Assembly: GCF_000801335.2 (NCBI RefSeq)
Contig: NZ_JSEH01000019.1
Location: forward strand, 1 to 64,000
From: Desulfovibrio sp. TomC
GTDB lineage: Bacteria; Desulfobacterota; Desulfovibrionia; Desulfovibrionales; Desulfovibrionaceae
Length of the DNA: 64,000 bases
Direction of reading: 5' to 3'
Part shown: in pieces, positions 35,082-43,672 of the stretch
How the letters are laid out: every line of letters begins with the position of its first letter
Numbering within the stretch: position 1 is the stretch's first letter
Translations under genes and position numbers: made by a program
Notes under the pieces: model-generated
Told to the model about the DNA's origin: nothing
The model's input: the letters and a program-made list of their open reading frames with translations, nothing else
The model's database searches: none

Positions 35082-35756
35082 TCAGGCCGGAAACAGCTTC
35101 TTGGCCGCTTCCCAGTCCTCGGCAAAATCCACCTCGATGCAGCGATGGGCCGAAATATCCAGCGGCAGGACCGTTACGCCGTCGCGGATCAACAGCTCAA
35201 GGCCCATCTCGAAATAATCCTGGTCGTCGCAGCGCGTAAGCATCTCCACAAACCGGGGCAGGCTCCCCCGGCGGATCACGTTGATGCCGATGGCCTCGCC
35301 CTGCGGATCAGCCACGATCTTGGACAGATCACGGATGCGCCCGGCATCGTCCAGGGTGTATTTGACTTCCTCCACCCCGCACCGCTTCTTGTCCACGCAG
35401 ACCAGATTTCCCGCCGGACCGGCCAGAGTGTCGGCCAGCACGGCCGCATCGAACACCACGTCGCCGTTGAGCCAGATCACGTCGTCATCGAGAAGCCGCA
35501 GGGCGCAAAGCAGGCTCTTGGACGTATTGGTCAGATAATAGGCCGAGTTATAGCAATAAAACACGTCCGGGAAGGACTCCATGAGCAGGGTCATCTTAAA
35601 CCCCACCACCACATGGATGGTGCGGATGCCGGCTTCTTTGAGAAGCCGGATCTGGCGGCCCAGGATGCGCTCGCCATTGGGCAGTTCGGACAAGCTTTTG
35701 GGAAACGGGCAGCCCAGGCGGCTGCCGATGCCGGCGGCGAGGATTACGGCTTGCAT
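35082..35756 (-). CDS. NTP transferase, choline-phosphate cytidylyltransferase (LicC)-like
   Basis: A 224-residue single-domain nucleotidyltransferase. The N-terminal MQAVILAAGIGSRLG and PKSL lysine are the NTP-binding signature, WLNGDVVFD supplies the metal-binding aspartate, and the C-terminal half has IEVDFAEDWEAA. The short length and the YYLTNTSKSLLCALRLL segment resemble LicC-type choline-phosphate cytidylyltransferases more than hexose-1-phosphate enzymes. Its start overlaps the preceding glycerophosphotransferase gene by 13 bases, with GGAGGG ahead of the ATG, so the two are co-translated. It likely makes an activated (CDP-linked) alcohol for a surface polymer. The exact substrate is inference. 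Confidence 0.78.
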   Translation of the reverse strand: MQAVILAAGIGSRLGCPFPKSLSELPNGERILGRQIRLLKEAGIRTIHVVVGFKMTLLMESFPDVFYCYNSAYYLTNTSKSLLCALRLLDDDVIWLNGDVVFDAAVLADTLAGPAGNLVCVDKKRCGVEEVKYTLDDAGRIRDLSKIVADPQGEAIGINVIRRGSLPRFVEMLTRCDDQDYFEMGLELLIRDGVTVLPLDISAHRCIEVDFAEDWEAAKKLFPA

Positions 35757-36952
35757 GGCGGTGTCCCTCCGGTGTCGGTAAAACGGCGTTGGATGTACTC
35801 GCCAAGACGCACGGCGGCATGGCCGTCCACATGGCGAAAAGACAGTTTGGCCAGGGCCTGCCGGGCCGGGGCGTGCTCGTCCTCGCCGCGGGCCAGCACG
35901 GCCTCCAGGGCGGCAAAGAGCGCCTCCGGGTCGGTTGGGCGCGGGCCGGGCGTCATGGTTGCGTAGTCGAACAGGAGCTCCCGGTCGCGGCTGACATAGC
36001 GGTCGAAATCGTAGGGATAAAAAATGATGGGCCGGTCGGTCAGCAGATAATCGAAATAGACCGAGGAATAATCGGTCAACAGCGCATCGGACAGGCGCAG
36101 GAGCGGATAGGCGTCGCTGACGGCATCGGCCACGGCCAGGGTCGGCGGCAGCGCGCCGGTAAAACGCAGGCCCACGTAGGGATGGAGCTTGAGCACGGTC
36201 ATGACGTTGTGGCGCTCGCCAAAGGCGGCCAACCGGGCCAAGTCCAGCATCCCCTCTTCAATGGGGCCGCCGCCGCCGTCCCGGAAGGTCGGCATGACCA
36301 CCAGCACCTTGCCGCCGGCCTTTTTGTGCTTCACCAACCGGCCGTACAGGACCGCGTCCACGCCAAGCATGTCGTCGCGGCGCGGGGCGCGGGTCAGCAC
36401 ATCGTTTCGGGGATAGCCCATCTCTTCAAAACAAGTCGCCAGAAAGGCCGGGGCAAAGGCGTGTTCGGTAAAATACGGCGAGGTCGAGGCCACCGTGTCG
36501 TAGCCGGAATACATCGTCGTCAAAAAGGCGGCCTTTTCCGGCGTCATGTTGACGCGAGAGGCCAGTTCCGGGAAGCCAATGGCCTTGAGCGGTATGCCGT
36601 GCCACAATTGCACCACCTTGGCCGGATGCAGCAACGTCGCCAGGACTTCGTCCATGCGCCAGTGGAAATCGTCGCACACCACCACCCCGGCCCCCAGCAT
36701 GAAGGCATCGGCCCGGGGATCGCCCAGGACATAGGCGGCAAGACCCGCCCCGGTCAGCAGGGCGGCCACATCCCGGCTCTCGGTCACAAAGGCGCACGAC
36801 AGCGCCGGGCAGGACCGGGCGCAGTGGAGAAAGGCGTATTTGCCGTTGTCGTTGAACTGGGTCATCTGGCGGCCGAAAAAAACCACCTGCCCCGGCGAAC
36901 GCCGGGCTGCGGCGGCCTGCTGCGCCAATGTGGCCAGACGGGAATCGTCCAT
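35744..36952 (-). CDS. CDP-glycerol glycerophosphotransferase family protein (TagB/TagF-like)
   Basis: A 402-residue transferase. The family motifs are clear: KVVQLWHGIPLKAIGF near residue 110 and LLTDYSSVYFDYLLTDRPII with FYPYDFDRY near 295-325. Both carry the catalytic histidine and CDP-binding residues of TagF-type enzymes. These add glycerol phosphate or a related phospho-alcohol from a CDP donor to a growing polymer. GGGGAGAGG precedes the ATG. The next gene in the operon is a small cytidylyltransferase. In a Gram-negative such a pair usually decorates capsule or lipopolysaccharide instead of building teichoic acid. Confidence 0.85.
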   Translation of the reverse strand: MDDSRLATLAQQAAAARRSPGQVVFFGRQMTQFNDNGKYAFLHCARSCPALSCAFVTESRDVAALLTGAGLAAYVLGDPRADAFMLGAGVVVCDDFHWRMDEVLATLLHPAKVVQLWHGIPLKAIGFPELASRVNMTPEKAAFLTTMYSGYDTVASTSPYFTEHAFAPAFLATCFEEMGYPRNDVLTRAPRRDDMLGVDAVLYGRLVKHKKAGGKVLVVMPTFRDGGGGPIEEGMLDLARLAAFGERHNVMTVLKLHPYVGLRFTGALPPTLAVADAVSDAYPLLRLSDALLTDYSSVYFDYLLTDRPIIFYPYDFDRYVSRDRELLFDYATMTPGPRPTDPEALFAALEAVLARGEDEHAPARQALAKLSFRHVDGHAAVRLGEYIQRRFTDTGGTPPCKP

Positions 36953-37088
36953 GCCTCTCCCCTTTCCGATTGCCCACGCACCCCGGCAACTCCCGGCCGC
37001 GCCCGGCGCAACACTGTTTCCACCCTATCCCCAGGGTCATCTTCTTGACAAGCAATGGAGTGGCAGCAAAAACTGCACCAGATTTATT

Positions 37089-37107
37089 GACAATGATTTT
37101 CAATATC
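37089..37107. promoter_or_regulatory. Fur-box-like site
   Basis: GACAATGATTTTCAATATC matches 15 of 19 positions of the classic Fur box GATAATGATAATCATTATC. It overlaps a TTGACA hexamer (37087-37092), with a weak TAGAAG minus-10 at 37110-37115 for the plus strand. The region from 37060 to 37115 is locally AT-rich. It could serve the orphan ORF at 37189 or, on the other strand, the glycerophosphotransferase 137 bases away. Confidence 0.5.
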
Positions 37108-37188
37108 GCTAGAAGCGGAACAGCACAGGATGCCGGCCGCCAGCAGAACAGCCGCCGCCTGGAGCGCACAACAAGCCAGGAGGCACAC

Positions 37189-37371
37189 ATGCTGTCGCAA
37201 ACTTCAATTTCATCCAAAGGGCGTACGGCCGGCTGGGCCAGGAATTTTCTGGGGACCGGGCGTCGGGAGCAGCCGGGCGGCACAGCGGGCGACACAGCCC
37301 CGGGGGCGGGAGAAAAAAGGCAGAAGATGCCGCCGGCGGCCGGGGGGATCATCCCCCCGGACCCCTGTTAA
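37189..37371 (+). CDS. Orphan small ORF ending inside a dispersed repeat
   Basis: A 60-codon frame begins MLSQTSISSKGRTAGWARNF and has a near-perfect AGGAGG seven bases ahead of its ATG. It lies downstream of a Fur-box-like site. The last 16 codons (KMPPAAGGIIPPDPC) are encoded by the dispersed palindromic repeat. This looks like the 5' end of an iron-regulated gene whose remainder was replaced by the repeat, or a decayed leader. I do not recognise the peptide. Coding status is uncertain. Confidence 0.3.
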   Translation: MLSQTSISSKGRTAGWARNFLGTGRREQPGGTAGDTAPGAGEKRQKMPPAAGGIIPPDPC

Positions 37372-37509
37372 GGGAGAAGCTTTCAAGGGGTTCCTGGCGT
37401 TGGCCGGCAATACGGTCGGCTGCGGACCGAACAGCCGGCCCTTGCGTCTGCCGGAAACACCGTTGCTTGGGCGGCCAAAGGGGCGACCCCTTTGGAATCC
37501 CACCTGGGG
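37329..37509. repeat. Dispersed repeat, composite of modules A, D and B
   Basis: Module A (CCGGCGGCC then GGGGGGATCATCCCCCC, GGACCCC) lies at 37329-37374. It is followed by module D in inverse orientation (about 37375-37440), whose complement reads GCAGCCGACCGTATTGCCGG, as at 62039-62100. Module B (GCGGCCAAAGGGGCGACCCC) lies at 37471-37509. The block fills the gap between the orphan ORF and the convergent sensor kinase. Confidence 0.85.
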
Positions 37510-37525
37510 CAGCGAAAACACTGTA

Positions 37526-39274
37526 TTACCGCAGCGGCAACTCCACGGTAAATGTCGTGCCCGCCTCGGAGGTGGTAAAGCGGATGTCGCCGTGGTGGTC
37601 CTCGACGATGCGCTGGCACACGGTCAGGCCGAGGCCCGTGCCGGATTCCTTGGTGGTGCAAAACGGATCAAACACCCGGGCGCGCACGGCCTCCGGGATG
37701 CCGCCGCCGGTGTCGGTCACCGAGATGCGCACCATGTCCCCCACCGGGGCTGCGGTCATGGTCAGGGTGCCGCCGCCTTCCATGGCCTCGCCCGCGTTTT
37801 TAAGCAGATTGAGCATCACCTGTTTGATGCGCGCCGCATCAAAGGGCACGGCCGAAAGCTCCGGGGAAATGTCCGTGACCACCGTGATCCCCCGGGACTC
37901 CATGGACCCGGCCATCAGCGCCAGAGACTCGGCCAGCATTGCCCCCAGATCATGCGGTTCGATCTGCGGCGGGGCCGGCCGGGTGAAATCGCGCACTTCA
38001 TTTAAAAGCCCTTCCAGGCGCTTGGCCTCGGATTCGATGATGCCGAGCTTTTCCGCTTCCGCGCTGTCCTCGGGCAGATGCCGCCGGACCTGACTGGCAA
38101 AGCCGCCCATGAGCATGAGCGGATTTTTGATCTCATGGGACAACCGGGCCGCCGCCTCGCCAATGGCCGCGAACCGGGCCGAGCGGATGAGCTTTTCCTG
38201 GGCGCCGAGCAGCTCCCGGCCGGTCTTGTCGCGTTCTTCCTTCAGCCGGCGCGACCAGCGCAGGGCAAAGTGGATGGTGGCCACGAACATGGCAAAAACC
38301 ACCAGCTCAAAAAGCCCCACAATGGCCCATTCGCGTACGAGCAGCCGGCCGATCAGCCCCTGCACCTCGTCTTGCGGCGCAGCCAGAGCCACAGCCCAGC
38401 GATTGCCCGGGTCCTCGCTGCCGGCCAGGGAAACCGGACAAAAGGCCACGAACTTTTTGACCGTCCCGATGCTGCCCCGGTGCCAGCCGGAAACATACCA
38501 GTCCATGCCCCGCTGCCCGGTCATGATCCGGTTGTTGATCAACCAGGTCAGGCGCGACCAGTCGATGCTGGCGTCGCGCTGACGGCGGACTTCCAGGGAT
38601 TCCTTGCCGATGAAGTCGGTTTCGTGGTGGTCGAGAAACACGCCGGCGTCGTCGAGCACCCAGGCATAGCCTGTCTGGCCCGAGCGCACATTGTGGGCGT
38701 AGCGCCCGGCCACGGCCAGGGCGTCGACCAGCAGCACCAGCCCCCCGACCCGGCCGGAATCGTCGGCCAGCGGCATGGTCATGGCCGAAAGCCGCCGGCC
38801 GGCCAGCGGTCCGCTTACCGGGGAAAAGATCCGGCTGACGGCGATATGGCCCATGCGCACCGGTGTGGCAAAGGCTTGCCGGCAAATTTCGGGACACAGG
38901 CCGTCAGCAGCCACGGGCCGCCCGGATGCGTCGTAGAACACCGCCGCATCCCCACCTGGGGGAATGACCCCCAAAGCAACCACGTTCCATTCGGCAAAGA
39001 TACTGTAAAAGGCCGGCACGGCCAGCCACGGCCGGCCCTCGGCCACGGTTTCGTCCCGCCACAGAAGGGACATGCTCTCCAGGCAGGTGCGCAAAAAAGC
39101 GTAGTGCTCGCCGATGTCCTCGGCGATCTTCTGGGCCAGAAGCAATTGCTGGTGGTTGAACTGGTCCGTGACCACGGCCTCAAGGTCGGTCTTGGCCCGA
39201 TACCCCATGCCGGCAATGGCCAGGGTCAGGACCACGAACAACAGGCACGCGGCCAGGATATGCTTTCGGGTCAT
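37526..39274 (-). CDS. Cache-domain sensor histidine kinase
   Basis: A 582-residue membrane kinase with a first transmembrane helix at about 7-26, a periplasmic Cache-type sensor domain (GQTGYAWVLDDAGVFLDHHE is typical) and a second helix near 325-345. The phosphoacceptor block AARLSHEIKNPLMLMGGF follows, and the ATPase domain has MLNLLKNAGEAMEGGG, DTGGGIPE and GTGLGLTVCQRIVEDHHG. This class often pairs with sigma-54 activators, but no response regulator is adjacent. It is the only gene of its transcription unit, divergent from the methyltransferase at 39412. Confidence 0.92.
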   Translation of the reverse strand: MTRKHILAACLLFVVLTLAIAGMGYRAKTDLEAVVTDQFNHQQLLLAQKIAEDIGEHYAFLRTCLESMSLLWRDETVAEGRPWLAVPAFYSIFAEWNVVALGVIPPGGDAAVFYDASGRPVAADGLCPEICRQAFATPVRMGHIAVSRIFSPVSGPLAGRRLSAMTMPLADDSGRVGGLVLLVDALAVAGRYAHNVRSGQTGYAWVLDDAGVFLDHHETDFIGKESLEVRRQRDASIDWSRLTWLINNRIMTGQRGMDWYVSGWHRGSIGTVKKFVAFCPVSLAGSEDPGNRWAVALAAPQDEVQGLIGRLLVREWAIVGLFELVVFAMFVATIHFALRWSRRLKEERDKTGRELLGAQEKLIRSARFAAIGEAAARLSHEIKNPLMLMGGFASQVRRHLPEDSAEAEKLGIIESEAKRLEGLLNEVRDFTRPAPPQIEPHDLGAMLAESLALMAGSMESRGITVVTDISPELSAVPFDAARIKQVMLNLLKNAGEAMEGGGTLTMTAAPVGDMVRISVTDTGGGIPEAVRARVFDPFCTTKESGTGLGLTVCQRIVEDHHGDIRFTTSEAGTTFTVELPLR

Positions 39275-39411
39275 GGGCCTCCTCCAGCTTTCTTTCGGGT
39301 ATCTGATTTTTCCCGTGCGCGCAATTGGTTACGGAGCACTCCCGAACTGCCCGCCCATTTTTGGGAAACCAGCCCCTTGCGCCGACGGCCGGCCACGCGC
39401 ATAAGTCCGCC

Positions 39412-40761
39412 ATGGACATACGCGAATCAATGGAAGTGGAACTGGCCGTGACCCGGCTGGCTCTTGGCGGCAAAGGTGTGGCCCGTCTGGACGGGCTGGT
39501 TTATTTTGTGGACGGCGGACTCCCCGGGGCAACGGTTTTGGCCCGGGTGGAAAAAGTGAAAAAGGGCTTTGCCGAGGCCAGGGTCGTCACAACGCTGACC
39601 CCCTCGCCCCAGGCCGTGGCCCCGGTCTGCCCCCATTTCGGGGTCTGCGGCGGCTGTGTCTGGCAGGACCTCGACTACGACGCCCAACTCTACTGGAAGC
39701 GTGAACAGGTGGTCGAATCACTGACCCGCCTGGGCGGTTTCCAGGACCCGCCCGTGGCCGCGACCATCCCCTCGCCGGCCCTCTACGGCTACCGCAACAA
39801 AATGGAATTCGCCTTTGCCGGCAAGCTCTATCTGGGCCTGCACGAGCGCACCCGGCCCAACCGGGTGCTCGACATCGAGACCTGTCCGCTCATGGACCCC
39901 TGGGCGGCCGAAATGGTGGGGTATCTGCGCAAAGTCTGCCTGGACACCGGTCTTGGGGCCTTTGACGCCCGCACCAGCAAAGGCGTGTGGCGGCATCTGG
40001 TCCTGCGCCAGTCCGCAGCCACCGGAGCGCGCCTGGTCCACATGATCACCGGACCGGCCCGCGGGGCCGGCGACGCGGTCCACGCCCTCGGCGAGACGCT
40101 CATGAAAAAGTTCCCCGAGGTGACGGGCTTTGTCCATTCGGTGCGCCGGGCCTCCACGGCCGTGGCCGTGGGCGAACGGCAGGTCTTTTCCATGGGGCGG
40201 CCGCTCCTGGAAGAGCAGGTGGGCAAGGTGCGCCTGCGGGTGTTGCCCGATGCCTTTGTCCAGACCAACACCGGCGCGGCCGCGGCCCTGTACGACGTGG
40301 TGGCGACGGCGGCCGGCAGCGACCCCGAAGGCGCGGCCTGGGACCTCTACTGCGGCTGCGGCGGCATCGCCCTGACCCTGGCCCCGCATTTCAAGACCGT
40401 CTACGGTCTGGATATCGACATCCGGGCCGTGGAGAGCGCCAAGGCCTCGGCCGAGCTGTCCGAGGTGGAAAACTGCGTCTTCCGGGCCGGCGACGCCTCG
40501 GCGGCCCTGGAGGAACTGGTCCACACCCAGCCGGCCGTGGCCGTCCTCGACCCGCCCCGGGCCGGAGCCAGCGCCGAGGTGTTGGCCGCACTTCTGCGCG
40601 TCGCCCCCAGGCGCATCGTCTACGTCTCCTGCAATCCGTCCACCCTGGCCCGGGACCTCAAGGTCCTGGCCGAGCTCTACGACGTGGCCCAGGTGACGCC
40701 GGTGGATCTGTTCCCCCACACCGCCCATATCGAGGCCGTGGCCGCCCTGACCCTGCGCTAG
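39412..40761 (+). CDS. rlmD: 23S rRNA (uracil-5-)-methyltransferase RlmD type
   Basis: A 449-residue SAM-dependent RNA m5U methyltransferase of the RumA/TrmA family. An N-terminal TRAM-like domain (VTRLALGGKGVARLDG) is followed by the [4Fe-4S] ligands CPHFGVCGGCVWQ. The Rossmann core has DLYCGCGGIALTLA, and the catalytic block is LDPPRAGAS with YVSCNPSTLARDL holding the nucleophilic cysteine. RlmD modifies U1939 in E. coli 23S rRNA, but RlmC or a tRNA target cannot be excluded here. The start at 39412 is uncertain, since ATG at 39430 is equally possible. The stop overlaps the convergent gene's stop by four bases (CTAG). Confidence 0.85.
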   Translation: MDIRESMEVELAVTRLALGGKGVARLDGLVYFVDGGLPGATVLARVEKVKKGFAEARVVTTLTPSPQAVAPVCPHFGVCGGCVWQDLDYDAQLYWKREQVVESLTRLGGFQDPPVAATIPSPALYGYRNKMEFAFAGKLYLGLHERTRPNRVLDIETCPLMDPWAAEMVGYLRKVCLDTGLGAFDARTSKGVWRHLVLRQSAATGARLVHMITGPARGAGDAVHALGETLMKKFPEVTGFVHSVRRASTAVAVGERQVFSMGRPLLEEQVGKVRLRVLPDAFVQTNTGAAAALYDVVATAAGSDPEGAAWDLYCGCGGIALTLAPHFKTVYGLDIDIRAVESAKASAELSEVENCVFRAGDASAALEELVHTQPAVAVLDPPRAGASAEVLAALLRVAPRRIVYVSCNPSTLARDLKVLAELYDVAQVTPVDLFPHTAHIEAVAALTLR

Positions 40762-41969
40762 GGCCGGGCCGGCTCGGCAAACGGCCCGGCAGCCGCCAGA
40801 CAGGCCGCCATATCGGCCGGCCCGGCCGGAAGCGGCGCGGCATCCAGGCAGGGGTCGGCCCCGACCGGGGCGTCCCCTGGCAGGCCAAGCCAGGTCCGGC
40901 CCACGAAACGGGCCAGGGCCTGGCCGGCCAGCCGGTTGCCGGCCGCATTCCAATGGATTTCCCGGGGCGGATACAAGACGTCCCCCCGGGCGGCGGCGCA
41001 GGCGAAAACCGGCGTCAGGTCGAGCACGGCCACATCCGGGGCCACCTTGGCCAGGACCGCTGCGGCCATGCGCCCGGGCAGGGTCGGGTCAAAGGACTTC
41101 GGATCGATGCCGGCCTCAAGGGCGGCCTTGCGCCACAGCCGGTCATTGACCGCCACTTCCGCCGGCGACAGCACCACCGCCACCCGCATTCCCCGCTCCC
41201 GGCCAAACCGGGCCAAATCCCGTCCGGTATCGGCCAGGGCCTGCCAGCCCCGGGCCAACTCCGCGCTGTGCGCCGGCTCTCCGGCCACGGCAAAAAGCCG
41301 GGTCAGCTCCATGAACCGCTCTTCCGGCAACGGGCTGTAGAGGCCGGAATGTGGTTCGGGGATGTTCATCGTGACGTATTCCCCGGTGGCTTTGATATTG
41401 ATGGCATCGGCGGCATAATCGAGCAGCCGCAAACCGTGCCCATGGCGCGCAGCGGCCAACCGCTTGCGCCCGGTGGTGATCTCCACAAAATTTTCCCGCA
41501 GCCAGCCGTTGACCGGCAGATCGTCAGGCACAATATGCCGGGCCACCTCGACACAGTCGTTGCCGAGAAACATGCCGACCACCAGGGCGTCGGCCTCAAT
41601 CAGCCCGGCCCAATGGCGCATGGCCTTGCGGTACTGGAAAAAAGACGTCCCAGGCTCGCTCAGGTTGACCAGCCGGGTCGGCGCACCAGCCTGTCCGAGC
41701 AGGTTGGCGGCCACGCTTGAGGGGGTGTAATCGGTCTTGACCGTGCCGTAGACATAGGAATCGCCAAATTCCAGAATGCGAAACTCCCCAGGCGTCTTGC
41801 GCCGGGGCACGGTCGTGTCGTTGTAGTTGAGCGCCGTCAGGTTGACGATGTCCCCGGTGGGATTGATAACAGCCCGATAATAAGCCTGTTCAAAAAGCCG
41901 GCAGGCGAGTTCGCCCAGGCCCACAAGCAGCACGGCGCCCGCCAGGAAAAGCAGGCATTTGTTACGCAT
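40758..41969 (-). CDS. Membrane-anchored SGNH/GDSL hydrolase-like protein
   Basis: A 403-residue protein with an N-terminal signal anchor (CLLFLAGAVLLVGLGELACRLF). The SGNH blocks are visible: ILEFGDSYVYG (serine in GDS), the MFLGNDCVE asparagine block and IHWNAAGNRLAGQAL with the catalytic histidine. Proteins of this layout hydrolyse or transfer acyl groups in the periplasm and are often tied to polysaccharide acetylation. The start is uncertain. I chose ATG at 41969, with in-frame ATGs at 41981 and 41984 as alternatives. No partner MBOAT gene is adjacent, although one occurs at 22099. Confidence 0.72.
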   Translation of the reverse strand: MRNKCLLFLAGAVLLVGLGELACRLFEQAYYRAVINPTGDIVNLTALNYNDTTVPRRKTPGEFRILEFGDSYVYGTVKTDYTPSSVAANLLGQAGAPTRLVNLSEPGTSFFQYRKAMRHWAGLIEADALVVGMFLGNDCVEVARHIVPDDLPVNGWLRENFVEITTGRKRLAAARHGHGLRLLDYAADAINIKATGEYVTMNIPEPHSGLYSPLPEERFMELTRLFAVAGEPAHSAELARGWQALADTGRDLARFGRERGMRVAVVLSPAEVAVNDRLWRKAALEAGIDPKSFDPTLPGRMAAAVLAKVAPDVAVLDLTPVFACAAARGDVLYPPREIHWNAAGNRLAGQALARFVGRTWLGLPGDAPVGADPCLDAAPLPAGPADMAACLAAAGPFAEPARP

Positions 41970-42188
41970 GGCGGTTCCCATCATCCGGCCAAGGCCGGTC
42001 CTGTTCATGGACTGGGGCCGCACTGAGTCCGCGGATGCCCGTTTGTTGCACAATGTGCTGTCAATTGTCATGCCCGCCATGTCGCACCGGAGCCGGCCGA
42101 GGTTTCACTTTCCCTGCCCTGGCCGGCCCGGTATGCTCAGCCGGCATTCGCCTTCACGCCCAACCGCCCAGCCATCCAGGAAGAAACC

Positions 42189-43499
42189 ATGCCCGACGCC
42201 CCCTGCCGCCTCCACATCCGTCACGCCGCCGACGCTGCCGCCGTGCGCCGCGTCCTTGACGAGACCCTGCCGGCCTACGCCGACGTCTTCCCGGCCGACC
42301 GGGACGCCGCCATCCTGGTCAAGCCCAACCTCAACGCCAACATGAACGCCCTGACCGGCAACACCACCGACCTGCGCCTGCTTGTGGCCTTGCTTGGCCA
42401 TCTGCACGACGCCGGCTATCGCCGGGTGCTCGTTGGCGAGGGCACCAATTCCGGGTTCTATCGCAACAAGATCGGGGTGATCGAGCGGCTGCGGGTGGAC
42501 CGGACCGCGGCCCGCTTCGGCTACACGGCCGTGGACCTCAACTACGCCCCGGGCGTCGCCATTGCCTTTGAAAACGGAGTCACGGCGGCCATTGCCCAAC
42601 CGGTCATGGATGCGGCCCTGGTCATCAACCTGCCCAAGCTCAAGACCCATTTCGAAGCCGGCATGTCGGTGTGCCTAAAAAACCTCATGGGCTGTCTGGT
42701 CGGCCAGGAAAACAAGAAAAAAACCCACCAAAGCCTGGCCGCCAACATCGTCAACATCAATTTGGCCGTACGCCCGGCCCTGGCCATCGTCGACGCGCTT
42801 ATCGCCATGGAGGGCCTCGGCCCCACCCGGGGCACGCCCATACGCCTGGACACCCTGGTTTTCGGCGACAATCCTTTCGCCATTGATCTGGCCTGCGCCC
42901 GGCTGGCCGGCTTCCCCGAGGCCAAGGTGCGGCCCCTGGCCGAGGCAAGGCGGCGGGGGCTCATTCCCCCGGCCCTGGACGCCTTCCTGGACACTCTTTC
43001 CCTGCCGCTTCTGGCCGGCCGCCCCCTGGTCCCGCCGCTGGCCGGCCGGCTGGCCACCTTCATCCACAGTCCCAAGCGCCAGAAGTATTTCCTGGCCGTG
43101 CGCAATACCGCCTTTTTCACCTGGCTGGCCGGCACGGACTGGTTCGGCAAGCTGCTGTTTGCCGCCGGCCTGCGCCAGGACGTTTTTTGCCGCGACGAAA
43201 TGCGCCTTACCGGCCTGACCCTCGACCGGGCGGCCTGCGACGACTGCGGGGCCTGCCGCCGGTTCTGCCCGGCCGGGCTCGATCCCGCAGCCGTGGCCAA
43301 AAGCGGCGACCGCACCGGCTGCCTGGAGTGCCTCTACTGCTTCCTCGTCTGCCCGCGCTCGGCCCTGGTCTTTCACGGCGAACAGGGCTTTTTGGCCGAA
43401 CAACTGCGCCAGTACGACGGTCTGGTGCGTCAGTTGGATGGTGGCGACGGAGAGGGGGGAGAAAAGAAGGAAGAGTGCCTCCGGCGGCCGGGGGGATGA
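42189..43499 (+). CDS. DUF362 domain protein with two [4Fe-4S] motifs
   Basis: A 436-residue protein. The N-terminal 300 residues are a DUF362 domain (ILVKPNLNANMN, VINLPKLKTHFEAGMSVCLK and NLMGCLVGQ are typical). Near residues 350-395 lie two ferredoxin-type clusters, CDDCGACRRFCP and CLECLYCFLVCP. The function of DUF362 ferredoxins is not established, though many occur in anaerobes near redox enzymes. AGGAAG precedes the ATG. The final residues CLRRPGG and the TGA stop are encoded by a copy of the dispersed palindromic repeat, so the native C-terminus has been altered. Confidence 0.85.
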   Translation: MPDAPCRLHIRHAADAAAVRRVLDETLPAYADVFPADRDAAILVKPNLNANMNALTGNTTDLRLLVALLGHLHDAGYRRVLVGEGTNSGFYRNKIGVIERLRVDRTAARFGYTAVDLNYAPGVAIAFENGVTAAIAQPVMDAALVINLPKLKTHFEAGMSVCLKNLMGCLVGQENKKKTHQSLAANIVNINLAVRPALAIVDALIAMEGLGPTRGTPIRLDTLVFGDNPFAIDLACARLAGFPEAKVRPLAEARRRGLIPPALDAFLDTLSLPLLAGRPLVPPLAGRLATFIHSPKRQKYFLAVRNTAFFTWLAGTDWFGKLLFAAGLRQDVFCRDEMRLTGLTLDRAACDDCGACRRFCPAGLDPAAVAKSGDRTGCLECLYCFLVCPRSALVFHGEQGFLAEQLRQYDGLVRQLDGGDGEGGEKKEECLRRPGG

Positions 43500-43519
43500 T
43501 CCCCCCGGACCCCTGCAAA
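43477..43519. repeat. Dispersed repeat, module A, overlapping a gene end
   Basis: GCCTCCGGCGGCC, then the palindrome GGGGGGATGATCCCCCC, then GGACCCCTGCAA. The copy overlaps the last seven codons and the stop of the DUF362 gene. Confidence 0.9.
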
Positions 43520-43597
43520 GGGGCCATTTTTACCTGGGCTGTATGCTCGAGTGGAAGAGCCGGACGGGGGCGCAACAGGAGCGGAGCAAGACAAGAC

Positions 43598-43647
43598 GGG
43601 GCCGCCTGCCGGACCAGAATCTGCGTTCTGGCCCGGCAGGCGGCCCC
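43598..43647 (-). terminator. Long hairpin downstream of the chemoreceptor gene
   Basis: Arms of about 22 pairs with one mismatch. The outer 15 bases GGGGCCGCCTGCCGG pair exactly with the far end, and the inner CCAGAA pairs with TTCTGG around TCTGCG. It lies 26 bases beyond the minus-strand stop. The following DNA is only moderately T-rich (CGTCTTGTCTTGC), so termination efficiency is uncertain. Confidence 0.65.
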
Positions 43648-43672
43648 GGAAAACGTCGGGCGACCGGGCTGG

